Assembly (NCBI GenBank): GCA_028752905.1
Contig: JAQNBH010000013.1
Location: 20,147,477 to 20,211,476, forward strand
Reading direction: 5' to 3'
From: Cladorhizidae sp. MBARI D1340-BT2
Taxonomy: Eukaryota > Porifera > Demospongiae > Poecilosclerida > Cladorhizidae
Length of the DNA: 64,000 nucleotides
Numbering within the stretch: the stretch's first letter is position 1; every line of letters starts with the position of its first letter. The position numbers and the translations under genes are program-made. This document shows positions 22,612 through 35,289 of the stretch, piece after piece. Under the pieces are notes generated by a model that was not told where the DNA came from, ran no database searches, and worked only from the letters and a program-made list of their open reading frames with translations.

Positions 22612-24274
22612 ATCAAGTAAGAGTACAATTCATAACTGCCCTAATTAACAAGACCAAAGTCCCAGATTTTGTCAACTGATAGAGAAGGCCCTTATCTGCA
22701 ACATATCAACAGATTATCAATAAATGTAGTGTTTTTTCACTGGCAGGCCACCGCTTTGGCAACTGGAAAACGCCAGGAAATATCGCAAACCTTACCACTT
22801 CAAATCACCATAACTTGCTAATACTTAGAGTACTCAAAAATTTGGCACGTATAAAAGACAGATAATTAGAAGGGCTATTCGGTGATATAAAAATTATCTT
22901 TTTTGGATAAAGTTTAGAAAAGTTATGAGCTTTACGGCAAAAAAACAAGATTTTTTGGGGGGAAATGAGAAACATATAGACCAAATTAGGGCAAATATCA
23001 AGATAGAGAACACATAATGAAACCTATCATTCGAATCATATCAAGTCCATTACAGTGAAGTGTGCAGAATATATGGATGTTTGTATCAAGAAAGAGCACT
23101 TAGAGAGTCCTATCTTAATAGCTTTACATCAAGTCTATTCAGTGAAGTGTGGATAATCTACGAAGCTAACATGTTTAGCATCAAGTAAGAGTACAATTCA
23201 TAACTGCCCTAATTAACAAGACCATGTCCCAGATTTTGTCAACTGATAGAGAAGGCCCTTATCTGCAACATGTCAACAGATTATCAATAAATGTAGTGGT
23301 TTTTCACTGGCAGGCCACCGCTTTGGCAACTGGAAAACGCCAGGAAATATCGCAAACCTTACCACTTCAAATCACCATAACTTGCTAATACTTAGAGTAC
23401 TCAAACTTTTGGCACGTACAAAAGACAGATAATTAGAAGGGCTATTCGGTGATATAAAAATTATCTTTTTTGGGTAAAGTGTAGAACAGTTATGAGCTTT
23501 ACGGCAAAAAAACAAGATTTTTGGGGGGAAAATGAGAAACATATAGACCAAATTAGGGCAAATATCAAGATAGAGAACACATAATGAAACCTATCATTCG
23601 AATCATATCAAGTCCATTACAGTGAAGTTTGCAGAATATTATGGATGTTTGATATCAAGAGAGAGAACTTAGAGAGTCCTATCTTAATAGATATATATCT
23701 AGTTTATTCAGTAAAGTGTGGAGAATCTATGAAGCTAACCTGTCTAGCATCAAGATAGAGAACACATAGAGAAACCTATCATTCGAGTCATATCAAGTCC
23801 ATTACAGTGAAGTATGCATAATAAATGTTTTTTTTGTATCAACAGAGAGCACAGAGAGAGACCTGTCTTAATAGCTATATATCAATGAAGTTTGGAGAAT
23901 CCATGAAGCTAACATATTTAGCATCAAGAGAGAGCAGAGAGAAACCTATCTTGTGATTCTATCAAGTCCATTACTGTGAAGTATGCAGAATATACGGATG
24001 TTTGGTATCAAGAGAGAGAACAGAGAGAGGCCTACCTTTAGAGCTATATATCAAGTCTATTAATTGAAGTGTAGAGAATCTATGAAGCTAACATGTTTAG
24101 CACAAGATAGAGAACACTGAGAGATACCTATCTTGCAAGTCCATTACAGTGAAGTGTGCAGAATATATGGATGTTTGGTATCAAGAGAGAGCACTTAGAG
24201 AGTCCTATCTTAATAGCTATACATCAACTCTATTCAGTGAAGTGTGGATAATCTACGAAGCTAACATGTTTACC
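22612..24274 (+). repeat. Block 6: S plus a mosaic La/Lc unit
   Basis: S 22612-23179, mosaic L 23180-24274; 1663 bp. The long unit starts with an La core. It switches to Lc at the GTTTGCAG of A1 (about 23628), returns to La for about 30 bp in early B1 (GAGAACTTAGAGAGTCC, about 23660-23690), then is Lc again (TATATCTAG, AACCTGTCTAG, eight T in A2). Confidence 0.85.
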
Positions 24275-27200
24275 ATCAAGTAAGAGTACAATTCATAACT
24301 GCCCTAATTAACAAGACCAAAGTCCCAGATTTTGTCAACTGATAGAGAAGGCCCTTATCTGCAACATATCAACAGATTATCAATAAATGTAGTGTTTTTT
24401 CACTGGCAGGCCACCGCTTTGGCAACTGGAAAACGCCAGGAAATATCGCAAACCTTACCACTTCAAATCACCATAACTTGCTAATACTTAGAGTACTCAA
24501 AAATTTGGCACGTATAAAAGACAGATAATTAGAAGGGCTATTCGGTGATATAAAAATTATCTTTTTTGGATAAAGTTTAGAAAAGTTATGAGCTTTACGG
24601 CAAAAAAACAAGATTTTTTGGGGGGAAATGAGAAACATATAGACCAAATTAGGGCAAATATCAAGATAGAGAACACATAATGAAACCTATCATTCGAATC
24701 ATATCAAGTCCATTACAGTGAAGTGTGCAGAATATATGGATGTTTGTATCAAGAAAGAGCACTTAGAGAGTCCTATCTTAATAGCTTTACATCAAGTCTA
24801 TTCAGTGAAGTGTGGATAATCTACGAAGCTAACATGTTTAGCATCAAGTAAGAGTACAATTCATAACTGCCCTAATTAACAAGACCATGTCCCAGATTTT
24901 GTCAACTGATAGAGAAGGCCCTTATCTGCAACATGTCAACAGATTATCAATAAATGTAGTGGTTTTTCACTGGCAGGCCACCGCTTTGGCAACTGGAAAA
25001 CGCCAGGAAATATCGCAAACCTTACCACTTCAAATCACCATAACTTGCTAATACTTAGAGTACTCAAACTTTTGGCACGTACAAAAGACAGATAATTAGA
25101 AGGGCTATTCGGTGATATAAAAATTATCTTTTTTGGGTAAAGTGTAGAACAGTTATGAGCTTTACGGCAAAAAAACAAGATTTTTGGGGGGAAAATGAGA
25201 AACATATAGACCAAATTAGGGCAAATATCAAGATAGAGAACACATAATGAAACCTATCATTCGAATCATATCAAGTCCATTACAGTGAAGTGTGCAGAAT
25301 ATATGGATGTTTGTATCAAGAGAGAGAACTTAGAGAGTCCTATCTTAATAGCTTTACATCAAGTCTATTCAGTGAAGTGTGGATAATCTACGAAGCTAAC
25401 ATGTTTAGCATCAAGATAGAGAACACATAGAGAAACCTATCCTTCGAGTCATATCAAGTCCATTACAGTGAAGTGTGCATAATAAATGGATTTTTGGTAT
25501 CAACAGAGAGCACAGAGAGAGACCTGTCTTAATAGCTATATATCAATGAAGTTTGGAGAATCCATGAAGCTAACATATTTAGCATCAAGAGAGAGCAGAG
25601 AGAAACCTATCTTGTGATTCTATCAAGTCCATTACTGTGAAGTATGCAGAATATACGGATGTTTGGTATCAAGAGAGAGAACAGAGAGAGGCCTACCTTT
25701 AGAGCTATATATCAAGTCTATTAATTGAAGTGTAGAGAATCTATGAAGCTAAAATGTTTAGCACAAGATAGAGAACACTGAGAGATACCTATCTTGCAAG
25801 TCCATTACAGTGAAGTGTGCAGAATATATGGATGTTTGGTATCAAGAGAGAGCACTTAGAGAGTCCTATCTTAATAGCTATACATCAACTCTATTCAGTG
25901 AAGTGTGGATAATCTACGAAGCTAACATGTTTAGCATCAAGTAAGAGTACAATTCATAACTGCCCTAATTAACAAGACCATGTCCCAGATTTTGTCAACT
26001 GATAGAGAAGGCCCTTATCTGCAACATGTCAACAGATTATCAATAAATGTAGTGGTTTTTCACTGGCAGGCCACCGCTTTGGCAACTGGAAAACGCCAGG
26101 AAATATCGCAAACCTTACCACTTCAAATCACCATAACTTGCTAATACTTAGAGTACTCAAACTTTTGGCACGTACAAAAGACAGATAATTAGAAGGGCTA
26201 TCCGGTGATATAAAAATTATCTTTTTTGGGTAAAGTGTAGAACAGTTATGAGCTTTACGGTAAAAAAAAAAGATTTTTTGGGGGAAAATGAGAAACATAT
26301 AGACCAAATTAGGGCAAATATCAAGATAGAGAACACATAATGAAACCTATCATTCGAATCATATCAAGTCCATTACAGTGAAGTGTGCAGAATATATGGA
26401 TGTTTGTATCAAGAGAGAGCACTTAGAGAGTCCTATCTTAATAGCTTTACATCAAGTCTATTCAGTGAAGTCTGGATAATCTACGAAGCTAACATGTTTA
26501 GCATCAAGATAGAGAACACATAGAGAAACCTATCCTTCGAGTCATATCAAGTCCATTACAGTGAAGTGTGCATAATAAATGGATTTTTGGTATCAACAGA
26601 GAGCACAGAGAGAGACCTGTCTTAATAGCTATATATCAATGAAGTTTGGAGAATCCATGAAGCTTACATATTTAGCATCAAGAGAGAGCAGAGAGAAACC
26701 TATCTTGTGATTCTATCAAGTCCATTACTGTGAAGTATGCAGAATATACAGATGTTTGGTATCAAGAGAGAGAACAGAGAGAGGACTACCTTTAGAGATA
26801 TATCAAGTCTATTAATTGAAGTGTAGAGAATCTATGAAGCTAACATGTTTAGCTCAAGATAGAGAACACTGAGAGATACCTATCTTGCAAGTCCATTACA
26901 GTGAAGTGTGCAGAATATATGGATGTTTGATATCAAGAGAGAGCACTTAGAGAGTCCTATCTTAATAGCTATACATCAAGTCTATTCAGTGAAGTGTGGA
27001 TAATCTACGAAGCTAACATGTTTAGCATCAAGTAAGAGTACAATTCATAACTGTCCTAATTAACAAGACCAAAGTCCCAGATTTTGTCAACTGATAGAGA
27101 AGGCCCTTATCTCCAACATGTCAACAGATTATCAATAAAGGTAGTGGTTTTTCACTGGCAGGCCACCGCTTTGGCAACTGGAAAACGCCAGGAAATATCG

Positions 27201-28122
27201 CAAACCTTACCACTTCAAATCACCATAACTTGCTAATACTTAGAGTACTCAAAATTTTGGCACGTACAAAATACAGATAATTAGAAGGGCTATCCGATGA
27301 TATAAAAATTATGTTTTTTGGGTAAAGTGTAGAAAAGTTATGAGATTTACGGCCAAAAAAAAAGATTTTTGTGGGAAAAATGAGAAACATATAGACCAAA
27401 TTAGGGCAAATATCAAGATAGAGAACACATAATGAAACCTATCATTCGAATCATATCAAGTCCATTACAGTGAAGTTTGCAGAATATTATGGATGTTTGA
27501 TATCAACAGAGAGCACAGGGAGAGACCAATCTTAATAGATATATATCTAGTTTATTCAGTAAAGTGTGGAGAATCTATGAAGCTAACCTGTCTAGCATCA
27601 AGATAGAGAACACATAGAGAAACCTATCATTCGAGTCATATCAAGTCCATTACAGTGAAGTATGCATAATAAATGTTTTTTTTGTATCAACAGAGAGCAC
27701 AGAGAGAGACCTGTCTTAATAGCTATATATCAATGAAGTTTGGAGAATCCATGAAGCTAACATATTTAGCATCAAGAGAGAGCAGAGAGAAACCTATCTT
27801 GTGATTCTATCAAGTCCATTACTGTGAAGTATGCAGAATATACGGATGTTTGGTATCAAGAGAGAGAACAGAGAGAGGCCTACCTTTAGAGCTATATATC
27901 AAGTCTATTAATTGAAGTGTAGAGAATCTATGAAGCTAACATGTTTAGCACAAGATAGAGAACACTGAGAGATACCTATCTTGCAAGTCCATTACAGTGA
28001 AGTGTGCAGAATATATGGATGTTTGGTATCAAGAGAGAGCACTTAGAGAGTCCTATCTTAATAGCTATACATCAACTCTATTCAGTGAAGTGTGGATAAT
28101 CTACGAAGCTAACATGTTTACC
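24275..28122 (+). repeat. Block 7: S-La-Lb-Lc
   Basis: S 24275-24842, La 24843-25935, Lb 25936-27026, Lc 27027-28122; 3848 bp. This is the simplest block containing all four unit kinds once and may be the ancestral order. The Lb core has a TTTTTTGGGGGAAAA tract. Lc is the TATATCTAG subtype without the 3-bp deletion. Confidence 0.88.
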
Positions 28123-30875
28123 ATCAAGTAAGAGTACAATTCATAACTGCCCTAATTAACAAGACCAAAGTCCCAGATTTTGTCAACTGATAGAGAAGGC
28201 CCTTATCTGCAACATATCAACAGATTATCAATAAATGTAGTGTTTTTTCACTGGCAGGCCACCGCTTTGGCAACTGGAAAACGCCAGGAAATATCGCAAA
28301 CCTTACCACTTCAAATCACCATAACTTGCTAATACTTAGAGTACTCAAAAATTTGGCACGTATAAAAGATAGATAATTAGAAGGGCTATTCGGTGATATA
28401 AAAATTATCTTTTTTGGATAAAGTTTAGAAAAGTTATGAGCTTTACGGCAAAAAAACAAGATTTTTTGGGGGGAAATGAGAAACATATAGACCAAATTAG
28501 GGCAAATATCAAGATAGAGAACACATAATGAAACCTATCATTCGAATCATATCAAGTCCATTACAGTGAAGTGTGCAGAATATATGGATGTTTGTATCAA
28601 GAAAGAGCACTTAGAGAGTCCTATCTTAATAGCTTTACATCAAGTCTATTCAGTGAAGTGTGGATAATCTACGAAGCTAACATGTTTAGCATCAAGTAAG
28701 AGTACAATTCATAACTGCCCTAATTAACAAGACCATGTCCCAGATTTTGTCAACTGATAGAGAAGGCCCTTATCTGCAACATGTCAACAGATTATCAATA
28801 AATGTAGTGGTTTTTCACTGGCAGGCCACCGCTTTGGCAACTGGAAAACGCCAGGAAATATCGCAAACCTTACCACTTCAAATCACCATAACTTGCTAAT
28901 ACTTAGAGTACTCAAACTTTTGGCACGTACAAAAGACAGATAATTAGAAGGGCTATTCGGTGATATAAAAATAATCTTTTTTGGGTAAAGTGTAGAACAG
29001 TTATGAGCTTTACGGCAAAAAAACAAGATTTTTGGGGGGAAAATGAGAAACATATAGACCAAATTAGGGCAAATATCAAGATAGAGAACACATAATGAAA
29101 CCTATCATTCGAATCATATCAAGTCCATTACAGTGAAGTGTGCAGAATATATGGATGTTTGTATCAAGAGAAAGAACTTAGAGAGTCCTATCTTAATAGC
29201 TTTACATCAAGTCTATTCAGTGAAGTGTGGATAATCTACGAAGCTAACATGTTTAGCATCAAGATAGAGAACACATAGAGAAACCTATCCTTCGAGTCAT
29301 ATCAAGTCCATTACAGTGAAGTGTGCATAATAAATGGATTTTTGGTATCAACAGAGAGCACAGAGAGAGACCTGTCTTAATAGCTATATATCAATGAAGT
29401 TTGGAGAATCCATGAAGCTAACATATTTAGCATCAAGAGAGAGCAGAGAGAAACCTATCTTGTGATTCTATCAAGTCCATTACTGTGAAGTATGCAGAAT
29501 ATACGGATGTTTGGTATCAAGAGAGAGAACAGAGAGAGGCCTACCTTTAGAGCTATATATCAAGTCTATTAATTGAAGTGTAGAGAATCTATGAAGCTAA
29601 AATGTTTAGCACAAGATAGAGAACACTGAGAGATACCTATCTTGCAAGTCCATTACAGTGAAGTGTGCAGAATATATGGATGTTTGGTATCAAGAGAGAG
29701 CACTTAGAGAGTCCTATCTTAATAGCTATACATCAACTCTATTCAGTGAAGTGTGGATAATCTACGAAGCTAACATGTTTACCATCAAGTAAGAGTACAA
29801 TTCATAACTGCCCTAATTAACAAGACCAAAGTCCCAGATTTTGTCAACTGATAGAGAAGGCCCTTATCTGCAACATATCAACAGATTATCAATAAATGTA
29901 GTGGTTTTTCACTGGCAGGCCACCGCTTTGGCAACTGGAAAACGCCAGGAAATATCGCAAACCTTACCACTTCAAATCACCATAACTTGCTAATACTTAG
30001 AGTACTCAAACTTTTAGCACGTACAAAAGACAGATAATTAGAAGGGCTATCCGGTGATATAAAAATTATCTTTTTTGGGTAAAGTGTAGAACAGTTATGA
30101 GCTTTACGGTAAAAAAAAAAGATTTTTGGGGGGAAAATGAGAAACATATAGACCAAATTAGGGCAAATATCAAGATAGAGAACACATAATGAAACCTATC
30201 ATTCGAATCATATCAAGTCCATTACAGTGAAGTGTGCAGAATATATGGATGTTTGTATCAAGAGAGAGCACTTAGAGAGTCCTATCTTAATAGCTTTACA
30301 TCAAGTCTATTCAGTGAAGTCTGGATAATCTACGAAGCTAACATGTTTAGCATCAAGATAGAGAACACATAGAGAAACCTATCCTTCGAGTCATATCAAG
30401 TCCATTACAGTGAAGTGTGCATAATAAATGGATTTTTGGTATCAACAGAGAGCACAGAGAGAGACCTGTCTTAATAGCTATATATCAATGAAGTTTGGAG
30501 AATCCATGAAGCTTACATATTTAGCATCAAGAGAGAGCAGAGAGAAACCTATCTTGTGATTCTATCAAGTCCATTACTGTGAAGTATGCAGAATATACAG
30601 ATGTTTGGTATCAAGAGAGAGAACAGAGAGAGGACTACCTTTAGAGATATATCAAGTCTATTAATTGAAGTGTAGAGAATCTATGAAGCTAACATGTTTA
30701 GCTCAAGATAGAGAACACTGAGAGATACCTATCTTGCAAGTCCATTACAGTGAAGTGTGCAGAATATATGGATGTTTGATATCAAGAGAGAGCACTTAGA
30801 GAGTCCTATCTTAATAGCTATACATCAAGTCTATTCAGTGAAGTGTGGATAATCTACGAAGCTAACATGTTTAGC
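28123..30875 (+). repeat. Block 8: S-La-Lb, copy of block 1
   Basis: S 28123-28690, La 28691-29783, Lb 29784-30875; 2753 bp. It matches block 1 at an offset of 28,015 bp, including the private ATAATC and AAAGAACTT of its La. Differences seen: T at 28370 (C at 355) and A at 30016 (G at 2001). Confidence 0.9.
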
Positions 30876-33629
30876 ATCAAGTAAGAGTACAATTCATAAC
30901 TGTCCTAATTAACAAGACCAAAGTCCCAGATTTTGTCAACTGATAGAGAAGGCCTTTATCTCCAACATGTCAACAGATTATCAATAAAGGTAGTGGTTTT
31001 TCACTGGCAGGCCACCGCTTTGGCAACTGGAAAACGCCAGGAAATATCGCAAACCTTACCACTTCAAATCACCATAACTTGCTAATACTTAGAGTACTCA
31101 AAAATTTGGCACGTATAAAAGACAGATAATTAGAAGGGCTATTCGGTGATATAAAAATTATCTTTTTTGGATAAAGTTTAGAAAAGTTATGAGCTTTACG
31201 GCAAAAAAACAAGATTTTTTGGGGGGAAATGAGAAACATATAGACCAAATTAGGGCAAATATCAAGATAGAGAACACATAATGAAACCTATCATTCGAAT
31301 CATATCAAGTCCATTACAGTGAAGTGTGCAGAATATATGGATGTTTGTATCAAGAAAGAGCACTTAGAGAGTCCTATCTTAATAGCTTTACATCAAGTCT
31401 ATTCAGTGAAGTGTGGATAATCTACGAAGCTAACATGTTTAGCATCAAGTAAGAGTACAATTCATAACTGCCCTAATTAACAAGACCATGTCCCAGATTT
31501 TGTCAACTGATAGAGAAGGCCCTTATCTGCAACATGTCAACAGATTATCAATAAATGTAGTGGTTTTTCACTGGCAGGCCACCGCTTTGGCAACTGGAAA
31601 ACGCCAGGAAATATCGCAAACCTTACCACTTCAAATCACCATAACTTGCTAATACTTAGAGTACTCAAACTTTTGGCACGTACAAAAGACAGATAATTAG
31701 AAGGGCTATTCGGTGATATAAAAATTATCTTTTTTGGGTAAAGTGTAGAACAGTTATGAGCTTTACGGCAAAAAAACAAGATTTTTGGGGGGAAAATGAG
31801 AAACATATAGACCAAATTAGGGCAAATATCAAGATAGAGAACACATAATGAAACCTATCATTCGAATCATATCAAGTCCATTACAGTGAAGTGTGCAGAA
31901 TATATGGATGTTTGTATCAAGAGAGAGAACTTAGAGAGTCCTATCTTAATAGCTTTACATCAAGTCTATTCAGTGAAGTGTGGATAATCTACGAAGCTAA
32001 CATGTTTAGCATCAAGATAGAGAACACATAGAGAAACCTATCCTTCGAGTCATATCAAGTCCATTACAGTGAAGTGTGCATAATAAATGGATTTTTGGTA
32101 TCAACAGAGAGCACAGAGAGAGACCTGTCTTAATAGCTATATATCAATGAAGTTTGGAGAATCCATGAAGCTAACATATTTAGCATCAAGAGAGAGCAGA
32201 GAGAAACCTATCTTGTGATTCTATCAAGTCCATTACTGTGAAGTATGCAGAATATACGGATGTTTGGTATCAAGAGAGAGAACAGAGAGAGGCCTACCTT
32301 TAGAGCTATATATCAAGTCTATTAATTGAAGTGTAGAGAATCTATGAAGCTAAAATGTTTAGCACAAGATAGAGAACACTGAGAGATACCTATCTTGCAA
32401 GTCCATTACAGTGAAGTGTGCAGAATATATGGATGTTTGGTATCAAGAGAGAGCACTTAGAGAGTCCTATCTTAATAGCTATACATCAACTCTATTCAGT
32501 GAAGTGTGGATAATCTACGAAGCTAACATGTTTACCATCAAGTAAGAGTACAATTCATAACTGCCCTAATTAACAAGACCAAAGTCCCAGATTTTGTCAA
32601 CTGATAGAGAAGGCCCTTATCTGCAACATATCAACAGATTATCAATAAATGTAGTGGTTTTTCACTGGCAGGCCACCGCTTTGGCAACTGGAAAACGCCA
32701 GGAAATATCGCAAACCTTACCACTTCAAATCACCATAACTTGCTAATACTTAGAGTACTCAAACTTTTGGCACGTACAAAAGACAGATAATTAGAAGGGC
32801 TATCCGGTGATATAAAAATTATCTTTTTTGGATAAAGTTTAGAAAAGTTATGAGCTTTACGGCAAAAAAACAAGATTTTTGGGAGGGAAATGAGAAACAT
32901 ATAGACCAAATTAGGGCAAATATCAAGATAGAGAACACATAATGAAACCTATCATTCGAATCATATCAAGTCCATTACAGTGAAGTGTGCAGAATATATG
33001 GATGTTTGTATCAAGAGAGAGAACTTAGAGAGTCCTATCTTAATAGCTTTACATCAAGTCTATTCAGTGAAGTGTGGATAATCTACGAAGCTAACATGTT
33101 TAGCATCAAGATAGAGAACACATAGAGAAACCTATCCTTCGAGTCATATCAAGTCCATTACAGTGAAGTGTGCATAATAAATGGTTTTTGGTATCAACAG
33201 AGAGCACAGAGAGAGACCTGTCTTAATAGCTATATATCAATGAAGTTTGGAGAATCCATGAAGCTAACATATTTAGCATCAAGAGAGAGCAGAGAGAAAC
33301 CTATCTTGTGATTCTATCAAGTCCATTACTGTGAAGTATGCAGAATATACGGATGTTTGGTATCAAGAGAGAGAACAGAGAGAGGCCTACCTTTAGAGCT
33401 ATATATCAAGTCTATTAATTGAAGTGTAGAGAATCTATGAAGCTAACATGTTTAGCACAAGATAGAGAACACTGAGAGATACCTATCTTGCAAGTCCATT
33501 ACAGTGAAGTGTGCAGAATATATGGATGTTTGGTATCAAGAGAGAGCACTTAGAGAGTCCTATCTTAATAGCTATACATCAACTCTATTCAGTGAAGTGT
33601 GGATAATCTACGAAGCTAACATGTTTACC
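30876..33629 (+). repeat. Block 9: S-La-La', copy of block 2
   Basis: S 30876-31443 with the chimeric core, La 31444-32536, La' 32537-33629 with GGGAGGG in the core; 2754 bp. It differs from block 2 by A at 32091 where block 2 has C at 4076. Confidence 0.9.
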
Positions 33630-35289
33630 ATCAAGTAAGAGTACAATTCATAACTGCCCTAATTAACAAGACCAAAGTCCCAGATTTTGTCAACTGATAG
33701 AGAAGGCCCTTATCTGCAACATATCAACAGATTATCAATAAATGTAGTGGTTTTTCACTGGCAGGCCACCGCTTTGGCAACTGGAAAACGCCAGGAAATA
33801 TCGCAAACCTTACCACTTCAAATCACCATAACTTGCTAATACTTAGAGTACTCAAAAATTTGGCACATATAAAAGACAGATAATTAGAAGGGCTATTCGG
33901 TGATATAAAAATTATCTTTTTTGGATAAAGTTTAGAAAAGTTATGAGCTTTACGGCAAAAAAACAAGATTTTTTGGGGGGAAATGAGAAACATATAGACC
34001 AAATTAGGGCAAATATCAAGATAGAGAACACATAATGAAACCTATCATTCGAATCATATCAAGTCCATTACAGTGAAGTGTGCAGAATATATGGATGTTT
34101 GTATCAAGAAAGAGCACTTAGAGAGTCCTATCTTAATAGCTTTACATCAAGTCTATTCAGTGAAGTGTGGATAATCTACGAAGCTAACATGTTTAGCATC
34201 AAGTAAGAGTACAATTCATAACTGCCCTAATTAACAAGACCATGTCCCAGATTTTGTCAACTGATAGAGAAGGCCCTTATCTGCAACATGTCAACAGATT
34301 ATCAATAAATGTAGTGGTTTTTCACTGGCAGGCCACCGCTTTGGCAACTGGAAAACGCCAGGAAATATCGCAAACCTTACCACTTCAAATCACCATAACT
34401 TGCTAATACTTAGAGTACTCAAACTTTTGGCACGTACAAAAGACAGATAATTAGAAGGGCTATTCGGTGATATAAAAATTATCTTTTTTGGGTAAAGTGT
34501 AGAACAGTTATGAGCTTTACGGCAAAAAAACAAGATTTTTTGGGGGAAAATGAGAAACATATAGACCAAATTAGGGCAAATATCAAGATAGAGAACACAT
34601 AATGAAACCTATCATTCGAATCATATCAAGTCCATTACAGTGAAGTGTGCAGAATATATGGATGTTTGTATCAAGAGAGAGAACTTAGAGAGTCCTATCT
34701 TAATAGCTTTACATCAAGTCTATTCAGTGAAGTGTGGATAATCTACGAAGCTAACATGTTTAGCATCAAGATAGAGAACACATAGAGAAACCTATCCTTC
34801 GAGTCATATCAAGTCCATTACAGTGAAGTGTGCATAATAAATGGTTTTTGGTATCAACAGAGAGCACAGAGAGAGACCTGTCTTAATAGCTATATATCAA
34901 TGAAGTTTGGAGAATCCATGAAGCTAACATATTTAGCATCAAGAGAGAGCAGAGAGAAACCTATCTTGTGATTCTATCAAGTCCATTACTGTGAAGTATG
35001 CAGAATATACGGATGTTTGGTATCAAGAGAGAGAACAGAGAGAGGCCTACCTTTAGAGCTATATATCAAGTCTATTAATTGAAGTGTAGAGAATCTATGA
35101 AGCTAACATGTTTAGCACAAGATAGAGAACACTGAGAGATACCTATCTTGCAAGTCCATTACAGTGAAGTGTGCAGAATATATGGATGTTTGGTATCAAG
35201 AGAGAGCACTTAGAGAGTCCTATCTTAATAGCTATACATCAACTCTATTCAGTGAAGTGTGGATAATCTACGAAGCTAACATGTTTACC
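33630..35289 (+). repeat. Block 10: S-La, last region 1 block
   Basis: S 33630-34197 with the CACATAT variant, La 34198-35289; 1660 bp. It matches the first two units of block 3 at +28,015 bp. In block 3 an Lb follows; here the next core (35290) is of the La' type and leads into region 2. Confidence 0.88.

Larger units (their letters stand above)
1..35289 (+). repeat. Array region 1: S, La, Lb and Lc units
   Basis: This half contains four unit kinds. S is short and its core carries TATAAAAG. La has AGAGAACTT (rarely AAAGAACTT) in B1. Lb has GAAGTCTGG in B1, AGCTTACAT in B2, ATACAGATG in A3, GAGGACTACC in B3 and TTTGATATC at the end of A4. Lc has AGTTTGCAGAATATTATGG in A1, AACCTGTCTAG in B1, a run of 8 or 9 T in A2, and a core tract reading TTTTTGTGGGAAAAA. 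Lb is followed only by S or Lc, and Lc only by Lb or S. None of the region 2 markers appears here. Confidence 0.9.
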
